Assembly (NCBI GenBank): GCA_051252005.1
Contig: JBPOEZ010000001.1
Span: forward strand, 310,001-374,000
Origin: JACOMS01 sp051252005
GTDB taxonomy: Bacteria > Pseudomonadota > Alphaproteobacteria > Caulobacterales > Maricaulaceae
Direction of reading: 5' to 3'
DNA length: 64,000 bases
Shown: positions 16,701 to 24,585 of the stretch, one piece after another
Layout: every line of letters begins with the position of its first letter
How positions within the stretch are numbered: position 1 is the stretch's first letter
Translations under genes and position numbers: made by a program
The notes under the pieces: model-generated
Seen by the model: the letters and a program-made list of their open reading frames with translations, nothing else
Database searches by the model: none
What the model was told of the DNA's origin: nothing

Positions 16701-17465
16701 CCGGACGGTGAGGCCGTGTTGACCGCTCCCGCGATTGTCGGTGCGCTAACCACAGTCCTTCCGCGCGGGCCTATCGGGCGGTGGGATTATGGCTCGGTCT
16801 GCGAGACCGAGATACGAGGCGCGGATCTATCGGCGGTAGACGATTTAGCGCTTTTAGCGGGCGAGAACCGCTTTGCCGTTGAAACAGAGACGGGATGGGA
16901 AATCTTGCAAGCCGCGCAGATTGAACTGATCGGAGAGAACACATACCGCTTATCAAAGATGCTGCGCGGCCTCGCCGGAACGGAGGTTGATATGATGGAT
17001 GCCGTGCCGAGCGGCGCGCGCATTGCCTATCTCGATCAAGGCTTTGTTGATCTCCCGATCTCCAATGACCACCTCGGCGAGGACATTGTCATAACGGCAG
17101 AAGCTGGAGGACGGGACAGCGCTCCGGCGGCGATGGTTTACGCGGCACGGCACCTTCGCCCGCTCGCGCCTGTCCATGGCCGCGCCGAAATGAAAGACGG
17201 CGCGCTCCATGTATCATGGGCGCGCCGCACCCGCATAGGCGGTGACAACTGGGCCGGTCTTGATGTGCCGCTAGGTGAAGAGCGCGAATTTTACAGGGTC
17301 GAGGTTTTGAACGGAGAGGACATTCTGCTAACGATTGAAACGGCGGGTGAAAACTATGAGTTTTCTTCTGGAGAACTTTCAGACGTCGGAACATTTGACG
17401 GGCTCACTATACGGCAAGGCTCCATGAGCTTTGGCTTCGGGCCTTCTCTTACCTTAGCGCCATAA
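13713..17465 (+). CDS. GTA megatron / host-specificity tail protein (RcGTA g15)
   Basis: 1250 residues, close to the RcGTA gp15 length of about 1300. The N-terminal part carries the GTA TIM-barrel-like glycoside hydrolase domain, with LTYAADWSEYFGHHAGG, VGIDAYFPLSDWRDG and the family signature WFTEIGCPAIDKGSNQPN. The C-terminal half matches the putative phage tail domain (LRHYVDRARDYQ-like, LSYARMDIEVGDVL) and the Rcc01698-type C-terminus. It forms the fibre-bearing tip that contacts the recipient cell and receives DNA. A TAGGA ribosome site precedes ATG 13713. It is the last gene of the cluster; no clear terminator follows. Confidence 0.94.
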   Translation: MSTLILTTARAAGQTLIATGKRYAKSYVKRRIRTAFDDRVYEGPQLENFHVLGSQDGAPMARLYGRARLAGQVIWASRLKEHVTKERVGGKGGPSRKTYSYTISFAVGLCEGEILGVDRLWVNGAPLAAAGLNFRVYKGTEDQLSDPIISAIEGASAPAFRGTAYMVFEDFPLDEYGARLPQINAEIIRVPPSVQQEPRLEDHITGVNLLPSSGEYAYATDIIEDVSGKAYPVNMNSLGGQADIEQALDQLETQLPQCQNISLIISWFGTDLRMGECEITPGVEARDRIVPDVPWQVCGQTRETAYLVSQDENGRPNYGGTPSDASIVQAIRSFKTRGFKVTIYPFILMDVPTGNGLPDPYGAAEQAAFPWRGRIISPSDMSAGASIDVDGFFGACSPSDFETSGGVVTYSGPSEFSFRRFILHNAKLAALAGGVERFVIGSEMRGLTTTRAAAGVYPAVDKLKALAADVRTVLGSQTGLTYAADWSEYFGHHAGGDVDFHLDSLWSDPNIDAVGIDAYFPLSDWRDGVHLDESFGDSLYDLDYLKANMEGGEGYDWYYASPADRDAQTRTPIADGGAGKPWVFRYKDIRNWWGNPHYNRAGGTEDALPTSWMPESKPIWFTEIGCPAIDKGSNQPNVFVDPKSSESAAPYYSSGTRDDLIQRRYIEAFLSYWQDKNTVSSVYSGAMVDLDAAYIWCWDARPFPDFPARKDVWSDGNNWLVGHWLSGRTGLVPLRDVVRDLALQSGLTDVDVSRVHGMVDGYVAGKPMSVSAALEPLLGLYGVNMAETASGIVFMSEGTERRAALTLSDIVGGSPAWGELTLSDASARPRDVRLHYVDRARDYQVGMCSARGDDHESVHVVDLAVPLVMGEGQAKRLAEALLTKARTQQSVLDFRLSYARMDIEVGDVLQLPSYAGDWRVEAMDGIETPRVLAQQVSSEFFASLSGFTPSAAPSVPWVSAPVLTVLDIADVHGNGERRGGWVGAAAEPFNPITVSGPDGEAVLTAPAIVGALTTVLPRGPIGRWDYGSVCETEIRGADLSAVDDLALLAGENRFAVETETGWEILQAAQIELIGENTYRLSKMLRGLAGTEVDMMDAVPSGARIAYLDQGFVDLPISNDHLGEDIVITAEAGGRDSAPAAMVYAARHLRPLAPVHGRAEMKDGALHVSWARRTRIGGDNWAGLDVPLGEEREFYRVEVLNGEDILLTIETAGENYEFSSGELSDVGTFDGLTIRQGSMSFGFGPSLTLAP

Positions 17466-17556
17466 ATCCGTATTGCATTTTGCCTACGCCCTTGTTACCC
17501 ACTACATTCTTATTTCTGAATTCACCAGGATAGATCGGGCGCAAACGGGGTAGATC

Positions 17557-18153
17557 ATGAAAAAGTTATTTTGCGGAATTTTTTCCGCTACGGCATTGTT
17601 ATTGGCAGGGCTTTCTGCGCCGGCTTATGCTGGAGAGGCGCTTGTTGGCGTTTGGCAGCATGACGCGGAAATTTTAGGCCTTGGCGGTAAAAAGGGCAAA
17701 GAGACAAGCACGTCCGTATCGGCTGAATATCAATTTGATTCACCAAAGTGGCTTGCTTGGGCTTTGAAGCCGCAGCCTTATGTTGGCGGTACGGTCAACC
17801 TCAATGGGAATACGTCATTTGTCGGGGCTGGCCTGTCTTGGCGGCAGGGTTTTTCTGATCGTTTCTATGGACGTTACGCGCTAGGTATATCCGCTCATGA
17901 CGGCACGCGTGAAGTGCCAAGCCCGAATAACGAGACGGACCCCGTTGTTATCGCGGATCTTGTGAACCGCAAGGCTACGGAAATCGAGTTTGGCAGTTCC
18001 GTTCTGTTTCGCAATAGCTTCGCAATCGGCTACCAAGTGAGCGACGATATCGGCGTTGAGTTGATCTGGGAACATCTGAGCCATGCGAAACTTTTTGACG
18101 ACGTCAATGAAGGCATTGATAATCTCGGCGTACGGGCTTCAAAGCGCTTTTGA
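17557..18153 (+). CDS. Acyloxyacyl hydrolase / lipid A 3-O-deacylase, PagL-like
   Basis: 198 residues with a signal peptide (cleavage after APAYA, about residue 25) and a predicted small outer-membrane beta-barrel. The C-terminal ELIWEHLSHAKLF motif holds the His-x-Ser pair (His 173, Ser 175) seen in PagL, with a nearby Glu 185 as candidate third residue and an NLG motif before the end, as in the acyloxyacyl hydrolase family. PagL removes the 3-O-linked acyl chain of lipid A. It follows the GTA megatron gene by 91 bp on the same strand, but has its own start region. The Ser-Glu spacing differs slightly from Pseudomonas PagL, so activity is inferred. Confidence 0.78.
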   Translation: MKKLFCGIFSATALLLAGLSAPAYAGEALVGVWQHDAEILGLGGKKGKETSTSVSAEYQFDSPKWLAWALKPQPYVGGTVNLNGNTSFVGAGLSWRQGFSDRFYGRYALGISAHDGTREVPSPNNETDPVVIADLVNRKATEIEFGSSVLFRNSFAIGYQVSDDIGVELIWEHLSHAKLFDDVNEGIDNLGVRASKRF

Positions 18154-18215
18154 TTAAGCGATTCCCCATTGCGAAATTCTCGACCTTTCCTAAATAGTAG
18201 GGAAAGGAGTACATA

Positions 18216-19151
18216 GTGGCGAAAGACCCGTATAAATTATTAGGTATTACCAAAGACGCGACCGAAGCCGAGGTTAAAAAGGCCTATCGCGCTTTGGCCA
18301 AAAAAATGCACCCTGATGCAAATCCGGGCGACGAGAAGGCGGCTGACCGTTTCAAAGAGATCACGGCGGCTTATACGCTTCTCACCGACAAAAATCTGCG
18401 TGCTCAATATGATGGCGGGCAGGTGGACGCCAATGGTCAACAGCAAAGCCAGTTTCGTGGCGGTAATCCTTTTGGTGGGGGCAACCCTTTTGGCGCTCAA
18501 AGCGGACATCCACAAGGCGGGTTTAGCGGCGGCGACGATATGGCTGACTTGTTCTCATCGCTCTTTGGGATGCAAATGGGGGCTGGCCCTGGCACGCGCA
18601 GACGTAGCCAAATGCAGCGGCCGCAAAAAGGCGCGGATGTTCGCTATAAGATGACGCTGAGTTTTGTTGACGCGCTAAAAGGCGGGACGAAACGTGTCTC
18701 AATGGCCAACGGTGAGTCGCTTAACGTAAAAATTCCAAAATCCACGGTAGACGGCGTGACCCTTCGGCTTCGCGGTAAAGGCCACGCAGGACTACACGGC
18801 GGCCCAGCGGGTGATGCCAAAGTTGAGATTTCAGTCAAACCCGATAAGAATTTCGCCTTAGAGGGGAAAAATATACGATTTTCTTTGCCAATTTCTGTTC
18901 AAGAGGCCGTTTTAGGGGCAAAAGTACGCGTTCCCATGCCAAGCGGGGCGCTATCTTTAAATATTCCTGCAGGAACAAATTCTGGCAAAACATTCCGTCT
19001 TAAGGGAAAAGGCTTGCCGGGCGGTGACCTTTTAGTCACGACACAGATCGTGTTGGATGATCCTAAGGACGAGACTTTAAAAATATGGGCCGAGGCGCAG
19101 GGCGTAAAAACCCCGAACGCGGCAAGAGACGTGTTAACGAAATCAGACTGA
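18216..19151 (+). CDS. Class B DnaJ-type co-chaperone (CbpA-like)
   Basis: 311 residues from GTG 18216, preceded by AAAGGAG. The J domain spans about 3-70 with the HPD motif at residues 32-34. A Gly/Phe/Gln-rich linker (about 78-120) follows, then the DnaJ C-terminal peptide-binding domain (GADVRYKMTLSFVDALKGG, VKIPKSTVDGV, RLKGKGLPGGD). The zinc-finger cysteines of DnaJ are absent, which makes it a class B protein. It would stimulate a DnaK-type Hsp70. It stands alone between the PagL-like gene and the PepSY operon. Confidence 0.9.
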   Translation: MAKDPYKLLGITKDATEAEVKKAYRALAKKMHPDANPGDEKAADRFKEITAAYTLLTDKNLRAQYDGGQVDANGQQQSQFRGGNPFGGGNPFGAQSGHPQGGFSGGDDMADLFSSLFGMQMGAGPGTRRRSQMQRPQKGADVRYKMTLSFVDALKGGTKRVSMANGESLNVKIPKSTVDGVTLRLRGKGHAGLHGGPAGDAKVEISVKPDKNFALEGKNIRFSLPISVQEAVLGAKVRVPMPSGALSLNIPAGTNSGKTFRLKGKGLPGGDLLVTTQIVLDDPKDETLKIWAEAQGVKTPNAARDVLTKSD

Positions 19152-19205
19152 AAATGAACCCGATATTCAGATTCTATTCAGGGGCGAAAGGCTAAGAAAG
19201 CGGAT

Positions 19206-19565
19206 ATGATGTTAAAGATAAGACATATCGCTGTTATTTTGGCCGCTTCTGCTGCTTGCACCGTCCTTCCGAGCATGGCCGCTGCGCAGCATACGAGCGC
19301 TCATGGCACGTCTTTGTCCCGTTCCGTTTTTCAACAGCCTTGGTCTCAGCCGCAAAGCCGCACTCAGACGAACCCTCAAAGCCAGCGTTACGCACAGAAC
19401 AAAATTTCCTATGCCCAAGCCAAAGCTATCGCTATGCGCCGCCATCCTGGGGCAAAATATGTTGGTATGCAGCTTAACGGCAATACTTATTCTGTTCGGT
19501 TGCAAACGTCGGGCGGGCGGGTGATTGATGTTTCTGTTGACGCGGTCACAGGTCGTGTCCGATAG
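19206..19565 (+). CDS. Secreted PepSY-domain protein
   Basis: 119 residues: a signal peptide ending about AAA-Q (residue 28), a Gln/Ser-rich linker, and a C-terminal PepSY repeat (ISYAQAKAIAMRRHPGAKYVGMQ, then VRLQTSGGRVIDVSVDAVTGRV). PepSY proteins next to two-component genes are thought to act as periplasmic modulators of the sensor or of proteases. It is 26 bp upstream of a response regulator gene on the same strand and probably shares its transcript. Confidence 0.85.
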   Translation: MMLKIRHIAVILAASAACTVLPSMAAAQHTSAHGTSLSRSVFQQPWSQPQSRTQTNPQSQRYAQNKISYAQAKAIAMRRHPGAKYVGMQLNGNTYSVRLQTSGGRVIDVSVDAVTGRVR

Positions 19566-19591
19566 TAACCGTACATAACGGCGAGATTCCC

Positions 19592-20269
19592 ATGCGTATA
19601 TTAGTAGTAGAAGATGATCCGGACCTGTCCCGGCAATTAGCCGAAGCTCTCAAAGATAGCGGTTATGCTGTGGATGTGGCGACCGACGGCGAAGAAGGCC
19701 ATTTTCTCGGCGATACTGAGCCTTATGACGCGGTTGTGCTTGATCTCGGACTTCCCGTAATTGACGGCGTGAGCGTCTTGCAAAAATGGCGTGCAGATGG
19801 CCGAACTTTCCCCGTCATCATTCTCACGGCCCGAGATCAGTGGAGCGAAAAAGTCTCTGGTTTTGACGCTGGCGCAGATGATTATCTGACCAAGCCCTTT
19901 CATACAGAAGAGCTACTTGCCCGTCTTCGCGCGCTGGTTCGCCGCGCGGCGGGACATACAACGGATACCATCGAAATTGGCGGATTGATGGTTGATAACC
20001 GCGCCGCACGCGCTTTTGTTGACGGTATGCCGATCAAGCTAACCTCACATGAGTTTCGGCTATTATCCTATATCGCTATGCACCGCGGGCGCGTCATTTC
20101 ACGAACCGAGCTTGTTGAGCATATATACGACCAAGACTTTGACCGCGACTCCAACACAATTGAAGTCTTTGTCGGGCGTCTGCGCCGCAAAATCGGGACT
20201 GACCGCATCGAAACCGTAAGAGGTTTAGGCTACCGCCTGACCGATCCTGCGGAAAAAGCTAAAAAGTAA
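19592..20269 (+). CDS. OmpR/PhoP-family response regulator
   Basis: 225 residues: receiver domain (acidic pair in VVEDDPD, phospho-acceptor Asp 51 in VVLDLGLP, conserved ILTARD and the Lys in LTKPF) and a C-terminal winged helix DNA-binding domain (HEFRLLSYIAMHRGRVISRTEL, RLRRKIG, VRGLGYRL). The sensor kinase starts 2 bp downstream. The PepSY-RR-HK order resembles PhoPQ or FeuPQ-type envelope/iron systems of alphaproteobacteria, but the regulon cannot be told from sequence. Confidence 0.93.
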   Translation: MRILVVEDDPDLSRQLAEALKDSGYAVDVATDGEEGHFLGDTEPYDAVVLDLGLPVIDGVSVLQKWRADGRTFPVIILTARDQWSEKVSGFDAGADDYLTKPFHTEELLARLRALVRRAAGHTTDTIEIGGLMVDNRAARAFVDGMPIKLTSHEFRLLSYIAMHRGRVISRTELVEHIYDQDFDRDSNTIEVFVGRLRRKIGTDRIETVRGLGYRLTDPAEKAKK

Positions 20270-20271
20270 CT

Positions 20272-21687
20272 GTGGACGGCCGCCCGTCTTCCTTGTTTTC
20301 TAATTCTTCGCTTGTCCTGCGTCTCGTTCGCGGGGCGGCTTTATGGGTTTTGCCGATCCTCGTTTTTTCGGCCTTTGCGCTGACATGGTTCTATAGGGTA
20401 TCGACCTACCGATTATTTGATGAACCGCTCACCAACACGATCACGGCGCTTGTCGCTTCGGTTAATATAAGCCCTGATAAAGTTCTCACGCTGGACGGAG
20501 AGCCGATCGATCCTCGTTATCAACAGGCCTTGTCTGGACAGTACTGGATGATTGCGACCCTCGGTGATGGCGGCGCTTTAATTCCTGTACGCGCTTCTCT
20601 CTCTTTGGCCTCCGAAACGCTCCTCCTGCCGAAAGCCGATATAGAGTTTATCCGCGAGAATCCCGGAGCGTTCGTACAGTCTGTCACGGACGGGCCGGAT
20701 GGGAACGATCCATTACGGGCCGTGGTTCAATCTGTTTTGTTTGATAAAATGGGGGATGAGCCCTTGATTATGCTTGCTGCTGCCGATGTGCGCGTCGCGA
20801 CTCGAGATGTTAGGCGCTTTGCAGCGCTCGCCATTGGCCTAATGGTGTTTATATCTCTGGGGCTATTAGTCGGACTTATGACGCAGGTGCGATTAGGGCT
20901 TAGGCCGCTTTTTGATCTTCGCGAAAAGGTGGCCGATGTCCGTGAAGGCCGCGCGACCCGCGTCGGCGGGGACTATCCGCGAGAAATTCAGCCGCTCGCG
21001 ACAGAGCTTAACTCCCTGATTGATCACAATAAAAACGTTGTTGATCAGGCGAAAACTCATGTGAGTAATTTAGCGCACGGGCTTAAGACCCCGCTAGCGG
21101 TGCTTTTAAACGAAGCGGACGGATCAAAAACCGCCCTTGGGACTATTGTGACTCGTCAGGCAGAGAGCATGAAAAATCAAGTTGATCATCATTTGCAACG
21201 CGCCCGCGCCGCCACGCGAGGGCAGGCCATTGGCGTCACGGCGTCAGTGCCGGAAACACTTGAGCCACTCGCACGGACATTAGCAAAAATATATCGCAGT
21301 AAAGACATCGCGTTTGATATAGATGTTATGTCCAAGCTCTTGTTCCGCGGCGAGAAACGCGACCTTGAAGAAATGGCCGGAAACCTTTTGGATAATGCCT
21401 GCAAATGGACGAAATCCAGTGTCGGGGTCACCGCCGGGATATCTGCTGTCGATGATAGGATGCTCGAAATCTGCGTCACAGATGATGGCCCTGGGATGCC
21501 GCCTGAAAAATATACCGAAGCGCTCAAGCGCGGCATCCGCCTCGACGAAGCCACGCCCGGAACAGGTTTCGGCCTTGCCATCGTAGATGACCTCGCCAAA
21601 GCTTATAAGGGAAGCCTCACACTCGGAGAATCGAAAGCAGGCGGGCTAAGCGTGACGTTGCGATTGCCAAGAGGCCTGAAGGATTAA
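20272..21687 (+). CDS. Sensor histidine kinase of the PepSY-linked two-component system
   Basis: 471 residues from GTG 20272. Two membrane helices (about 21-41 and 183-203) bracket a periplasmic sensor of some 140 residues; a HAMP-like linker follows. The dimerisation domain has the phospho-acceptor in VSNLAHGLKTPLAV (His 269), and the ATPase domain has an N-box (NLLDNACKW), DDGPGM and GTGFGLAIV. The linker and H-box (AHGLKTP) are of the PhoQ/FeuQ type. It should phosphorylate the regulator encoded 2 bp upstream. Confidence 0.92.
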   Translation: MDGRPSSLFSNSSLVLRLVRGAALWVLPILVFSAFALTWFYRVSTYRLFDEPLTNTITALVASVNISPDKVLTLDGEPIDPRYQQALSGQYWMIATLGDGGALIPVRASLSLASETLLLPKADIEFIRENPGAFVQSVTDGPDGNDPLRAVVQSVLFDKMGDEPLIMLAAADVRVATRDVRRFAALAIGLMVFISLGLLVGLMTQVRLGLRPLFDLREKVADVREGRATRVGGDYPREIQPLATELNSLIDHNKNVVDQAKTHVSNLAHGLKTPLAVLLNEADGSKTALGTIVTRQAESMKNQVDHHLQRARAATRGQAIGVTASVPETLEPLARTLAKIYRSKDIAFDIDVMSKLLFRGEKRDLEEMAGNLLDNACKWTKSSVGVTAGISAVDDRMLEICVTDDGPGMPPEKYTEALKRGIRLDEATPGTGFGLAIVDDLAKAYKGSLTLGESKAGGLSVTLRLPRGLKD

Positions 21688-21690
21688 GCG

Positions 21691-22332
21691 ATGACCAAGC
21701 AGCCCATACATCTTGAAACTCGCGAAGCAGAGGGCAAACGGCTTTACTCGCCGTCTGCGGGCCGTAATAGCGCGGATATTTCTGAGGTTTTGACGCAATA
21801 TTTGCCGCGCGGCGCGAGAGTGCTTGAGATTGCCAGCGGAACTGGAGAGCATGCCGTTCATATGTGCGGCGCGCGCGATGATATTATTTGGCAGCCCTCA
21901 GACCCTGACGCGATTTCGCGCGCGAGCCAAGATGCATGGGCGAGCGAACGGCCCGGGCAAATGTTACCGTCGCTTTCGATTGATACTTCGGTCGATGGTT
22001 GGTGGGGTGATTTCACATCGACGCCGTTCGACGTGGTTTATTGCGCCAACATGATCCATATTGCACCTTGGGAGGCTGCGCTCGGACTTGCGAAAGCTAT
22101 GCCGCATATCCTGAATGCAGGCGGGAAACTGGCGCTTTACGGCCCGTTTAAAGAGGGCGAGGACACAGCGCCTTCGAATCTGGAGTTTGACGAGAACCTA
22201 AAACGCCGCAATTCGGCGTGGGGCGTCCGCGATATGCAATCTGTTAAGCATATCTTTGCAGATGTCGGGTTTAATATGACGGCGCGGATCGTCATGCCAA
22301 AGGAAAACAGGATACTGGTTTTCTCAAAATAG
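21691..22332 (+). CDS. DUF938 SAM-dependent methyltransferase-like protein
   Basis: 213 residues of the DUF938 family (related to eukaryotic METTL26). The opening RLYSPSAGRNSADISEVL and the SAM-binding glycine loop VLEIASGTGEHAVHM are typical, followed by WQPSDPD and the YCANMIHIAPWEA block. Substrate unknown. It starts 3 bp after the histidine kinase gene, so it is in the same transcript, although a functional link to the two-component system is only inferred from position. Confidence 0.88.
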   Translation: MTKQPIHLETREAEGKRLYSPSAGRNSADISEVLTQYLPRGARVLEIASGTGEHAVHMCGARDDIIWQPSDPDAISRASQDAWASERPGQMLPSLSIDTSVDGWWGDFTSTPFDVVYCANMIHIAPWEAALGLAKAMPHILNAGGKLALYGPFKEGEDTAPSNLEFDENLKRRNSAWGVRDMQSVKHIFADVGFNMTARIVMPKENRILVFSK

Positions 22333-22423
22333 CATTTCATGATCGATTTGGGCAGGACATGAGCATTTTGTCATGTTTTGGACATATTTAGGTTAGACGC
22401 GAGTCATCATTCTTGCGCACATC

Positions 22424-23872
22424 ATGGAGAGAATTGTGTCAACGCAATCCACCCAAATTATTGCCCGTTTGAGTCGGGCCTTATTCCTGAGCGCTGCAAG
22501 CGTGGCTCTGCTCGGAATGCCTGCGGCTGCGCAGCTCTATCAGACCATTCCGGCTGTGCAAAAAACGCAACAAGCCAAACCCGGATCCATTGCAGATCTC
22601 GTCGAGCAAATCAGCCCAGCGGTTGTGAATATTAAAGTCACGACATCCACAGGCGAAGTCACGTCAGAAGGCCAAGGGTCGGGTTTCATCATTTCTCCGC
22701 AAGGCGAAGTCGTCACAAATTATCACGTGATTGAGGGCGGCGATACGATCACAGTCGTCTTTAACAATGACACAGCCTTTCCGGCTCAGATTATTGGTAC
22801 GGACGAGGAAACTGACCTGGCATTGCTTAAAATCAGCAGCCCAAGCCCGTTCCCAAGCGTCAATTTTTACCAAGGCGCGCCTATTCGCATCGGCGACTGG
22901 GTGATCGCGATTGGTAACCCGTTCGGCATTGGTCAATCTACAAGCCTTGGTATTATTTCTGCCATTGGCCGCGACCGCGTCGAATCTGGTGCTTACGTTG
23001 ATTACATCCAAACCGACGCCACGATTAACCGAGGTAACTCAGGTGGACCGCTTTTCAATCCTGTAGGGCAAGTTGTCGGCGTTAACTCCGCTATATTCTC
23101 GCCAACAGGCGCTAGTGTCGGTATTGCCTTTTCCATTCCTTATAACACAGTTCAAGAAGTCGTTGCGGCGCTTAGAACCGATGGCCGCGTCCGGCGCGGC
23201 TGGCTCGGCGCGGGACTTCGTACGGCTGAGCTTTCACGCGGAAATTCTGCAAGCCCGTTTAATTCGGGGGCGATCGTCAATAATATAGTTCCGGGCAGTC
23301 CAGCCCATAAACATGGTCTAATGGTTGACGATATTATCATGCGGGTGAACGGTACGGCTGTTGCCGATTCTGTAGAAGCCACGCGGCAAATCGGTAAATT
23401 CAAACCAGGCACGCAAGCCTCCATCGATTTCGAACGTGATGAGAAAATCATGACCGTAGCGATTGCGGTGGATGAACGTCCATCAAAAGAAGCGGTTGAA
23501 CGCGCCATGACAGGCGGTTCTGTTGTCGCTCCGGCAGCGCCTGCGCCGCGCGGCACTACCGCTACGCCGCCTCGCAGCACTGCAGGCGATGGTCTTTCGC
23601 TGGTTGATCTCAGCGCCGAATTTAGACGCCGTATTGGTATGCGCGCGGATCAAAGCGGCATCTATGTGGAAAGCGTTGACGCGTCTAGTCACGCCGCTCG
23701 TAAGGGACTCGAAGCCAATATGGTATTGCTTGAAGCTGACGCGCAGCCGATCACAAGTGTGCGGGATTTCCGCAAGATGATCGACCTTGCGCGGCAAAGT
23801 AATGTCTCAGAAATACTGCTCTTGGTGAGGACCATCAATGGCAGTGAAAACTACGTCCCTCTACCTGTGTAG
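22424..23872 (+). CDS. DegP/HtrA-type periplasmic serine protease
   Basis: 482 residues: signal peptide (to about residue 36), trypsin-like protease domain with the triad His 101 (TNYHVIEG), Asp 131 (ETDLALLK) and Ser 206 (GNSGGPLFN), then two PDZ domains (about 255-365 and 395-475) separated by an Ala/Pro/Thr linker. It degrades or refolds misfolded envelope proteins. GTG 22436 is an alternative start. A two-component system starts 24 bp downstream on the same strand, which suggests joint envelope-stress control. Confidence 0.95.
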   Translation: MERIVSTQSTQIIARLSRALFLSAASVALLGMPAAAQLYQTIPAVQKTQQAKPGSIADLVEQISPAVVNIKVTTSTGEVTSEGQGSGFIISPQGEVVTNYHVIEGGDTITVVFNNDTAFPAQIIGTDEETDLALLKISSPSPFPSVNFYQGAPIRIGDWVIAIGNPFGIGQSTSLGIISAIGRDRVESGAYVDYIQTDATINRGNSGGPLFNPVGQVVGVNSAIFSPTGASVGIAFSIPYNTVQEVVAALRTDGRVRRGWLGAGLRTAELSRGNSASPFNSGAIVNNIVPGSPAHKHGLMVDDIIMRVNGTAVADSVEATRQIGKFKPGTQASIDFERDEKIMTVAIAVDERPSKEAVERAMTGGSVVAPAAPAPRGTTATPPRSTAGDGLSLVDLSAEFRRRIGMRADQSGIYVESVDASSHAARKGLEANMVLLEADAQPITSVRDFRKMIDLARQSNVSEILLLVRTINGSENYVPLPV

Positions 23873-23896
23873 AGGACTCACTTAAAGGAGCGCATC

Positions 23897-24568
23897 ATGC
23901 GTATTTTGGTTGTTGAAGATGATGAAATTGCTGCGGAATATGTCCGCAAAGGCCTAATGGAAGCAGGCCATGTTGTCGATTATGCAGCCGATGGAGATAT
24001 GGGTCTAGAGATGGCGCGCGCAGCAGATTACGACGCGCTCGTTCTTGACCGTATGATGCCCAAAATGGATGGCCTCGAATTGCTGGCTAACCTACGCGAA
24101 GATGGCGATTCGACACCGGTTCTTATTCTCTCTGCCCTTGGCGAAGTTGATCACCGCGTGGAAGGTCTTCGGGCCGGCGGCGACGATTATCTCGCTAAGC
24201 CTTACGCTTTCTCAGAGCTTCTAGCGCGCGTGGAAGCCATTGGCCGCCGGAGCGACCCAACCGCCGCTGTAACAAAGCTTAAAGTCGGCGAACTGGAAAT
24301 GGATCTCCTCGCTCGCACGGTAAAACGTGAGGGCCAAAATATCCTCTTGCAGCCCCGAGAGTTTCGTTTGCTCGAATGTTTGATGAGGAATGCCGGACGG
24401 GTTGTGACCCGCACGATGTTGCTTGAAAAAGTTTGGGACTACCACTTTGACCCCCAGACCAATGTGATTGATGTTCATATTTCGCGCCTTCGCGGTAAAA
24501 TTGACAAGGACTTTGAAACGGCCTTGCTACATACCGTCCGCGGCGCCGGTTACCGCTTGCAGATTTAG
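23897..24568 (+). CDS. OmpR-family response regulator downstream of htrA
   Basis: 223 residues: receiver with acidic cluster VVEDDE and phospho-acceptor Asp 51 (LVLDRMMPKMDG), the conserved Lys in YLAKPYAF, and a C-terminal winged helix domain (QPREFRLLECLMRNAGRVVTRTML, ISRLRGKID, VRGAGYRL). A strong ribosome site AAAGGAG precedes ATG 23897. It lies between the protease gene and its sensor kinase gene, 17 bp away. Targets are unknown; envelope stress is the likely theme. Confidence 0.93.
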   Translation: MRILVVEDDEIAAEYVRKGLMEAGHVVDYAADGDMGLEMARAADYDALVLDRMMPKMDGLELLANLREDGDSTPVLILSALGEVDHRVEGLRAGGDDYLAKPYAFSELLARVEAIGRRSDPTAAVTKLKVGELEMDLLARTVKREGQNILLQPREFRLLECLMRNAGRVVTRTMLLEKVWDYHFDPQTNVIDVHISRLRGKIDKDFETALLHTVRGAGYRLQI

Positions 24569-24585
24569 CAGGCGGTACGTAGCGT

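Larger units (their letters stand above)
6811..17465 (+). mobile_element. Reduced RcGTA-type gene transfer agent structural cluster
   Basis: Twelve consecutive plus-strand genes match the order of the Rhodobacter capsulatus GTA from g3 to g9 and g12 to g15: portal, small membrane protein, prohead protease, capsid, adaptor, stopper, tail terminator, tail tube, distal tail protein, hub, peptidase, megatron. Most are joined by ATGA overlaps. Not found are g1/g2 (terminase) upstream, and g10, g10.1 and g11 (chaperones and tape measure) between 11974 and 11983. No integrase, repressor or lysis gene is present, as expected for a domesticated GTA rather than a prophage. All retained frames are uninterrupted. 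Confidence 0.9.

Noticed and set aside
6811..17465. Interpretation as an ordinary prophage
   Set aside because: There is no integrase, repressor, replication or lysis module, no attachment-site repeats were seen, and gene order and families match RcGTA.
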